Part shown: positions 4,878 through 9,980 of the stretch, piece after piece
How the letters are laid out: every line of letters starts with the position of its first letter
Position numbering within the stretch: position 1 is the stretch's first letter
NCBI GenBank assembly: GCA_937983305.1
Contig: CALKAJ010000296.1
Coordinates: 1 to 9,980, forward strand
Length of the DNA stretch: 9,980 bases
Direction: 5' to 3'
Origin: an uncultured Ignavibacteriota bacterium
GTDB lineage: Bacteria; Bacteroidota; Ignavibacteria; Tepidaquicellales; Tepidaquicellaceae
The notes under the pieces: generated by a model
Databases searched by the model: none
What the model saw: the letters and a program-made list of their open reading frames with translations, nothing else
What the model was told of the DNA's origin: nothing
Translations under genes and position numbers: made by a program

Positions 4878-7700
4878 TTATTTTTTCTTCTTTTTATCTG
4901 ATTTCTTTTGAACTTTTGCAGATGACTTCTTTGCCTTTTTTGCAATTTTCTTTTGTTCCTTTTTGCCGCCAAAGATTTCACCGTGCTTGTATTCTACCGA
5001 AGCTCTTGCCGCAGCAAGTCTTGCGATAGGTACTCTAAACGGGGAACAACTGACATAAGCAAGTCCGAGTAAATGGCAGAATTCGATCGAATTTGGTTCT
5101 CCGCCGTGTTCACCGCAGATTCCGAGTTTTATGTCAGGTCTGGTTGCTTTACCTTTCTCAACTGCAATTTTCATGAGTTCACCAATGCCGTATCTATCTA
5201 TAACCTGGAACGGGTCGTTAGGAAGAATTCGCTGTTCGATGTAATCAGGTAAGAATCCGCCAATATCATCACGAGAGAAACCGAATCCCATTTGAGTTAA
5301 ATCATTTGTTCCGAAGGAGAAGAACTGCGCGTATTTTGCAATGTAATCAGCAACGAGAGCTGCTCTCGGGATTTCAATCATAGTTCCTACTAAGTGTCCG
5401 ATTTTCTTTAATCCGAATTTTTCACAAACTTCTTTATAAACTTTATCTATAATTACGTATTGATGTTTCAATTCCCTTGAAGTACAAGTTACGGGAATCA
5501 TAATTTCAGGGAAAGGTTTCTTTCCTTCCTGTAAGAGTTCTGCTGCAGCTTCAAAGATGGCGCGGATTTGAACTTCAGTAATTTCAGGATATGTAATTCC
5601 AAGTCTTACTCCGCGATGTCCAAGCATCGGGTTATTTTCGTGTAAGGAATCAGCTCTGTTGTTGAATTGCTCGAGTGAGATACCAAGACTTTCTGAAAGT
5701 TTAGCTCTTTCTTCCGGATTGTGGGGAACGAATTCGTGTAAAGGCGGGTCAAGAGTTCTTATTGTAACTGGGTATCCGTCCATTGCCTCAAGAGTACCTT
5801 TCATATCTTTCTTAATGAATGGGAAAAGTTCATTTAGAGCTAATCTTCTTTCCTCTTCTGTTCCTGACATAATCATTTTTCTGAGTAAGAACAGCGGTTC
5901 TTCAGTATTCTCTCCATAGAACATATGTTCTGTTCTGAAAAGTCCAATTCCTTCAGCTCCGAATCTTCTCGCAGTTGCCGCATCCGAAGGTGTATCTGCG
6001 TTTGTACGAACTTTAAGGTCGCGTATTTTATCGCAGATTTTTAAGAAAGTATTCAAATCTTCGTTATCAGTATCAACATCCATCATTTCAAGATTACCGA
6101 CATATACATTACCTTTAGTGCCATTTAATGAAACGTATTCACCTTCGCGAATTACTGTATCTCCAACTTTAAAATATTTTTCATCAAGTTTCACTTCAAT
6201 GTCACCGGCTCCTACTATACAGCATTTACCCCAGCCGCGTGCTACAAGTGCCGCGTGTGAAGTCATTCCGCCGCGTGCAGTAAGAATTGCTTCTGCCGCT
6301 CTCATACCTTCAATATCTTCAGGATTTGTTTCTTCTCTGACAAGAATAACATTCTTACCTGCTTTTTTCCATTCAACTGCATCATTAGCCGTGAATACAA
6401 CCTGACCTGCGGCTCCGCCCGGTCCTGCCGGTAAACCTTTGGTTAAAAGTTGAGCTGCTTTTTCCGCTGCCGGTAATAAAACGGGGTGTAAAAGTTCATC
6501 AAGCTGTTCGGGTTTAACTCTCATAACAGCTTCTTCTGCACTGATAAGTTTATCTTTATACATATCCGATGCCATTTTAACAGCTGCGGCACCGTTTCTT
6601 TTACCAACTCTGCACTGTAACATATACAGCTTACCTTCCTGAATGGTAAATTCGAGGTCAAGCATATCGTGATAATGTTTTTCGAGATTTAATTCTATTT
6701 TATGGAGTTTTTTATAAACTTCCGGCATTGCTGTCTCAAGGGAATCGAGATGTGCTGTATGTTCATTTTTTCCAACTTCATTAATGGGGTTTGGTGTTCT
6801 GATACCTGCAACTACGTCTTCACCCTGTGCATTAACAAGCCATTCACCGTAGAAGTAATTTTCGCCTGTGGCAGGATTACGTGTGAAAGCAACACCTGTG
6901 GCAGATGATTCGCCCATATTTCCAAATACCATTGACTGAACGTTAACCGCTGTTCCCCATTCATCGGGAATTCCTTCGATTCTTCTGTATGATATTGCTC
7001 TTTTTCCCATCCAGCTCTGAAATACTGCACCAACTGCTCCCCACAACTGTTCCATTGCATCTTCAGGGAAAGGTTTTCCGAGAACTTCAAAAACTTTTGC
7101 TTTATAAATATCAACGAGTTCTTTCAAATCATCTGCGGTTAAGTCGGTGTCTAATTTGTAACCTTTTTCCGCCTTCATTTTGTGTAATTCTTTTTCAAGA
7201 TGCTGGCGAACGCCCTGACCTTCGGCAGGCTCTATACCCGCGGCTTTTTCCATAACAACATCTGAATACATCTGTATAAGTCTGCGTTGTGAGTCGTAAA
7301 CGAATCTTGCATTACCTGTTTTTTCTATTAATCCTTCGCGTGTGATATCGTTGAGTCCAACATTTAATACAGTTTCCATCATTCCCGGCATTGAGCTTCT
7401 TGCACCTGAGCGAACCGAAACGAGTAATGGGTTTTTCTTGTCGCCAAACTTTGCACCCATTTGTTTTTCTGTTTTTTCAAGAGCTTTTAACACCTGTTCT
7501 TTTAATTCTTTGGGATATTTCTTTTTGTTTTCGTAATATGCGGTACATACTTCTGTTGTAATTGTAAAACCTGCAGGTACAGGGAGTCCGATATTAACCA
7601 TTTCTGCCAGATTTGCGCCCTTTCCTCCGAGCAGTTCTTTCATATTTGCTTTACCATCGGCTTTTTTACCGCCGAAGTAATAAACATATTTTTTAGCCAT
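4878..7700 (-). CDS. ppdK: Pyruvate phosphate dikinase with lysine-rich C-terminal tail
   Basis: PPDK interconverts pyruvate, ATP and Pi with PEP, AMP and PPi in the cytoplasm, through a phosphohistidine that swings between two active sites. The N-terminal ATP-grasp domain has GGKGANLAEM (25-34), PVPAGFTIT (40-48) and SVRSGARSSMPGM (95-107). The central swivelling domain has GGMTSH (477-482) with phosphorylated H482; T480 is the position modified by the regulatory protein in plants and some bacteria. The C-terminal TIM barrel has GLFRTEHMF (586-594), RTLDPPLHEF (648-657), GTMIEIPRA with E776, SFGTNDLTQ with D800, and SCSPFRVPIARLAAA with general acid C885. The enzyme normally ends soon after that last motif. 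Here about 40 further residues follow, and 913-940 contain 16 lysines. The gene is monocistronic, converges with ispG and diverges from the protease gene. ATG at 7700 matches the family start. It could serve PEP synthesis or PPi-linked glycolysis. Confidence 0.98.
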   Translation of the reverse strand: MAKKYVYYFGGKKADGKANMKELLGGKGANLAEMVNIGLPVPAGFTITTEVCTAYYENKKKYPKELKEQVLKALEKTEKQMGAKFGDKKNPLLVSVRSGARSSMPGMMETVLNVGLNDITREGLIEKTGNARFVYDSQRRLIQMYSDVVMEKAAGIEPAEGQGVRQHLEKELHKMKAEKGYKLDTDLTADDLKELVDIYKAKVFEVLGKPFPEDAMEQLWGAVGAVFQSWMGKRAISYRRIEGIPDEWGTAVNVQSMVFGNMGESSATGVAFTRNPATGENYFYGEWLVNAQGEDVVAGIRTPNPINEVGKNEHTAHLDSLETAMPEVYKKLHKIELNLEKHYHDMLDLEFTIQEGKLYMLQCRVGKRNGAAAVKMASDMYKDKLISAEEAVMRVKPEQLDELLHPVLLPAAEKAAQLLTKGLPAGPGGAAGQVVFTANDAVEWKKAGKNVILVREETNPEDIEGMRAAEAILTARGGMTSHAALVARGWGKCCIVGAGDIEVKLDEKYFKVGDTVIREGEYVSLNGTKGNVYVGNLEMMDVDTDNEDLNTFLKICDKIRDLKVRTNADTPSDAATARRFGAEGIGLFRTEHMFYGENTEEPLFLLRKMIMSGTEEERRLALNELFPFIKKDMKGTLEAMDGYPVTIRTLDPPLHEFVPHNPEERAKLSESLGISLEQFNNRADSLHENNPMLGHRGVRLGITYPEITEVQIRAIFEAAAELLQEGKKPFPEIMIPVTCTSRELKHQYVIIDKVYKEVCEKFGLKKIGHLVGTMIEIPRAALVADYIAKYAQFFSFGTNDLTQMGFGFSRDDIGGFLPDYIEQRILPNDPFQVIDRYGIGELMKIAVEKGKATRPDIKLGICGEHGGEPNSIEFCHLLGLAYVSCSPFRVPIARLAAARASVEYKHGEIFGGKKEQKKIAKKAKKSSAKVQKKSDKKKKK

Positions 7701-7897
7701 AACTTAAATAATATAATTTGATTAATAAAAATTGATATATCATACGAAAATACTTATTTTGTTTTTGATTTTATAGTCAAAAATGCTTCTTTTTGTTTTA
7801 ATTTATTGTAAAGTTCTTACAAAAAAATGAAATTTTTATTATATTGATTCAGTTTTTAATATAAGAAAACTGATAAAAAATTTAAACCAAAACCAAT
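7701..7897. promoter_or_regulatory. Divergent promoter region between ppdK and the protease gene
   Basis: This very AT-rich 197-base gap separates two genes transcribed away from each other, so it should hold promoters for both. A possible plus-strand promoter is TTACAA (7817-7822), 17 bases, then TATATT (7840-7845). On the minus strand, TTGACT lies at 7774-7779 but without a convincing partner at proper spacing. With so much A and T these matches could be chance. No Bacteroidota-type TAnnTTTG element at proper spacing and no operator-like palindrome was found. Neither gene has a Shine-Dalgarno site. Confidence 0.4.
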
Positions 7898-9936
7898 ATG
7901 AAAAATTTATTATTTTTGTTGCTTTTAGTGCTTTTCGGGTTGAATACGGCAACTTCCCAGGAAAGCCCAAAGATCCATCAGGATTTGAAAGTTAAAATGC
8001 TTTCATCCTCTCCAATGGAGAAAATACCTGTTTATATAGTATTTAATAAACATCTTACGGTGAATGATTTCAATGACATCGGTTATGATACCCCTAAGAA
8101 GGAAAGAAGGCAGATTGTCGTAAACAGATTGATGGAGTTCTCAAGAAACATTCAATCCGAAGTAAGAAGTTATATTGAAACTCAGATTTCGTCAGGTCTT
8201 GCAGCGGATTACAATATAATATGGATGAATAACACAATTGCTGTTAAGACAACCGTAAATGTTTTGAATAATCTTGCAAAAGATTATAGCAATGTTTTGA
8301 TGATTGCTTATGATGCCGAATATCCCGTTGAAGAGTTATATGATAATGATATGCTTATGCCTCCTTTTGTAGGAAGCGGACTTGGCATCAATTCTCCTCA
8401 GGCAATCGAGCCGGGAATTACTCTTATGAATGCACACCTTTGCTGGAATCAGGGAAATAAAGGAAAAGATGTACTTGTAGGAAATGCAGATGACGGATTC
8501 TGGTGGAAACATCCTGACCTTGTAAAGGGAGTATATCAAAATCTTGGCGAAGATGCCAACAGTAACGGCAAAACTGTTATCTGGGGTTCTGGTACTACAT
8601 CTGTATTTGACGCGGGAGATGTAAACGGCATTGACGATGATGGAAACGGAAAGGTAGATGATTTAATCGGCTGGGACTTTTCAACATCAAATTACAATAT
8701 CACAACTGCATCTCACGGTTCTGCAACACTTGGGCATATAGTTGGAGACGGAACAATGGGAACTCAAACCGGAGTAGCTCCCGAATCGAAATGTATTCTT
8801 TTAAGAAATACAGGCGGACAGTCTTTGCAATGGTCTGCGTTTCAATATGCTTTCCAGATGGGTGCAGATGTAGTAACAAGCTCTTTGAGTTATAAATGGT
8901 ATATGAATCCAAAGCCCGATTACTCAGCAATGAGATTAATAACAGATATGTCAATGGTAGGCGGAATGATTCACACAAATTCTACCAGCAATGACGGTAA
9001 TAATCAGACAAGTGCCCCAATTCCGTTAAATATTTCAACAGCCGGAAATTGTCCTCCGCCATGGCTGAATCCCCAACAGACAAAGATTGGAAATCTCAGC
9101 GGTGTAATCGGAGTTGGAAATGTAAACGTAAATACTGACGTAGTAGTAAGTTCATCTCCATACGGACCTGCAACATGGGGAAACTGGGCACTGTGGGGTG
9201 CATATACATACCCGATAGACAGCATGCATAAAGATTATCCATACAGCAGAGTAGCTCCTGTTGAGCCTGATTCAATGGGACTTTTAAAGCCTGACGTATC
9301 GGCTCCCGGAGAAGGTTCAATTTCAACATACGTTAGCAGTGGCACCGGATACGGAAGTACATTTGGAGGAACATCATCCGCCACACCGCATACAGGCGGA
9401 GCGGTAGCTTTAATGCTTTCAATAAATCCCGAACTTCTTCCGAGAGATATTTCAAAAATTCTTGAATTAACAGCAGTTGAAAAAGGAACTCCCGGTAAAG
9501 ATCCGAGATACGGAGCCGGCAGAATTGATGTATTTGCCGCAACATCTTCTCCGAAATTTACTATGGCGGGCATAAACGGCGGAAGTAACTGGATGATGAG
9601 CAATACACTCGCACCTTCCGATACTGCGAAGGAACTTGTAGGTTTAAAAATTTCAACAACAGTTAATCCGCAAGTCGGCTCTTTAAAAATGCTGAAACTC
9701 GGAATGACAACAAATGCAACATCAACTCATATAAACTCATTTGACTTATACTGGGATAAAAATAAAGATAACATTGTAAGTACAGGCGATATAAAATTAA
9801 GAAGTGTTCCTTTTGCTGCAGGACCTATTACTTTTGATTCATTGAAGTTTAAATTCCTTGACAGTGCAAGAACACTGCTCGTAGTTGCGAGAACAACTTC
9901 ATCTGCAAGCGGTTCTCAGACGGTAAATCTTGGATT
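7898..9936 (+). CDS. Secreted subtilisin-like serine protease (S8), 3'-truncated
   Basis: This is an exported peptidase of the S8 family. A classic signal peptide covers about residues 1-20 (KN, then an L/F-rich core, ending near ATSQ). Residues 24-145 look like an inhibitory propeptide region (IPVYIVFNKHL near the start). The catalytic domain spans about 180-550. D198 in NADDGFWWKHPDL aligns with the Asp of the usual DTG motif; here the motif reads DDG. H273 is in SHGSATLGHIVG, N366 is the likely oxyanion residue, and S493 is in GGTSSATPHTGG. An acidic insert, NGIDDDGNGKVDD (243-255), is seen in many bacterial subtilases and probably binds calcium. From about 555 a further domain begins and is cut off by the contig end. 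The open frame continues to a stop at 9956-9958, but codons after about residue 680 (DRKSVV) are adapter sequence, so that stop is false. A sorting or anchoring domain may be missing. Start ATG at 7898 is supported by the signal peptide. Confidence 0.95.
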
Positions 9937-9980
9937 AGATCGGAAGAGCGTCGTGTAGGGAAAGAGTGTAGATCTCGGTG
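9937..9980 (-). other. Illumina P5/TruSeq universal adapter remnant, reverse complement (artefact)
   Basis: From AGATCGGAAGAGCGTCGTG to the end, the sequence is the reverse complement of the adapter seen at bases 1-45. It truncates the protease gene and supplies a false in-frame stop. The first adapter base (A at 9937) also completes the last leucine codon, so residue 680 of the protease is itself uncertain. Confidence 0.98.

Noticed and set aside
6812..7114. 100-codon minus-strand open frame inside ppdK
   Set aside because: It overlaps the well-conserved ATP-grasp region of ppdK in another frame, with no sign of independent coding.
7774..7808. Strong sigma-70 promoter for ppdK beginning with TTGACT on the minus strand
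   Set aside because: No acceptable TATAAT-like or TAnnTTTG-like partner stands at proper spacing. The match in such AT-rich sequence is not convincing.
9235..9603. 122-codon minus-strand open frame opposite the protease gene
   Set aside because: It is the complement of the conserved catalytic-serine region of the S8 protease and is best explained as a shadow of that coding sequence.
1..9980. A 44-bp perfect terminal inverted repeat at the two ends, as in a linear plasmid, virus or transposon
   Set aside because: Both copies are Illumina universal adapter sequence, so the symmetry is a library artefact.

Overview
The window reads as one whole metagenomic contig. Illumina P5/TruSeq adapter sequence remains at both ends: bases 1-45 on the plus strand, and its reverse complement at 9937-9980. 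Genuine sequence therefore runs from about 46 to 9936. It is AT-rich with tightly packed genes, almost no Shine-Dalgarno sites and two likely TTG starts. Together with the long three-domain form of IspG, a rhomboid protease with a conserved soluble C-terminal motif, and a secreted subtilase with a cleaved-type signal peptide, this points to the Bacteroidota/Chlorobi/Ignavibacteria group. I lean towards an Ignavibacteria-like organism. That placement is inference, since the window has no rRNA or other marker.

Left block (80-4533, plus strand): four genes that abut or overlap by one base and look like one operon. They encode a membrane CDP-alcohol phosphotransferase, a LicC-like cytidylyltransferase, a rhomboid intramembrane serine protease and IspG (gcpE), the [4Fe-4S] enzyme of the MEP isoprenoid pathway. 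The first two form a plausible two-step route: a phospho-alcohol (or phosphonate) is activated with CTP, then transferred to a lipid or second alcohol acceptor. The head-group identity cannot be read from sequence.

Middle (4534-4877): a convergent intergenic region carrying five hairpins, each next to a CTACAAAC tag (three in one orientation, two in the other), with perfect 15-bp inverted ends. A different CCGG palindrome is embedded in it, and a clear rho-independent terminator for the minus-strand gene follows.

Right block: ppdK (4878-7700, minus strand) encodes pyruvate phosphate dikinase with every main catalytic motif intact plus an unusual lysine-rich C-terminal tail. It is divergent from a secreted S8 subtilisin-like protease (from 7898, plus strand) whose 3' end is lost at the contig end. 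The last residues of that open frame are translated adapter.

I see no CRISPR array, tRNA, rRNA, prophage, transposase gene or defence system. The main points of interest are the hairpin array, the CDP-alcohol enzyme pair, the PPDK tail and the adapter artefact at both ends.
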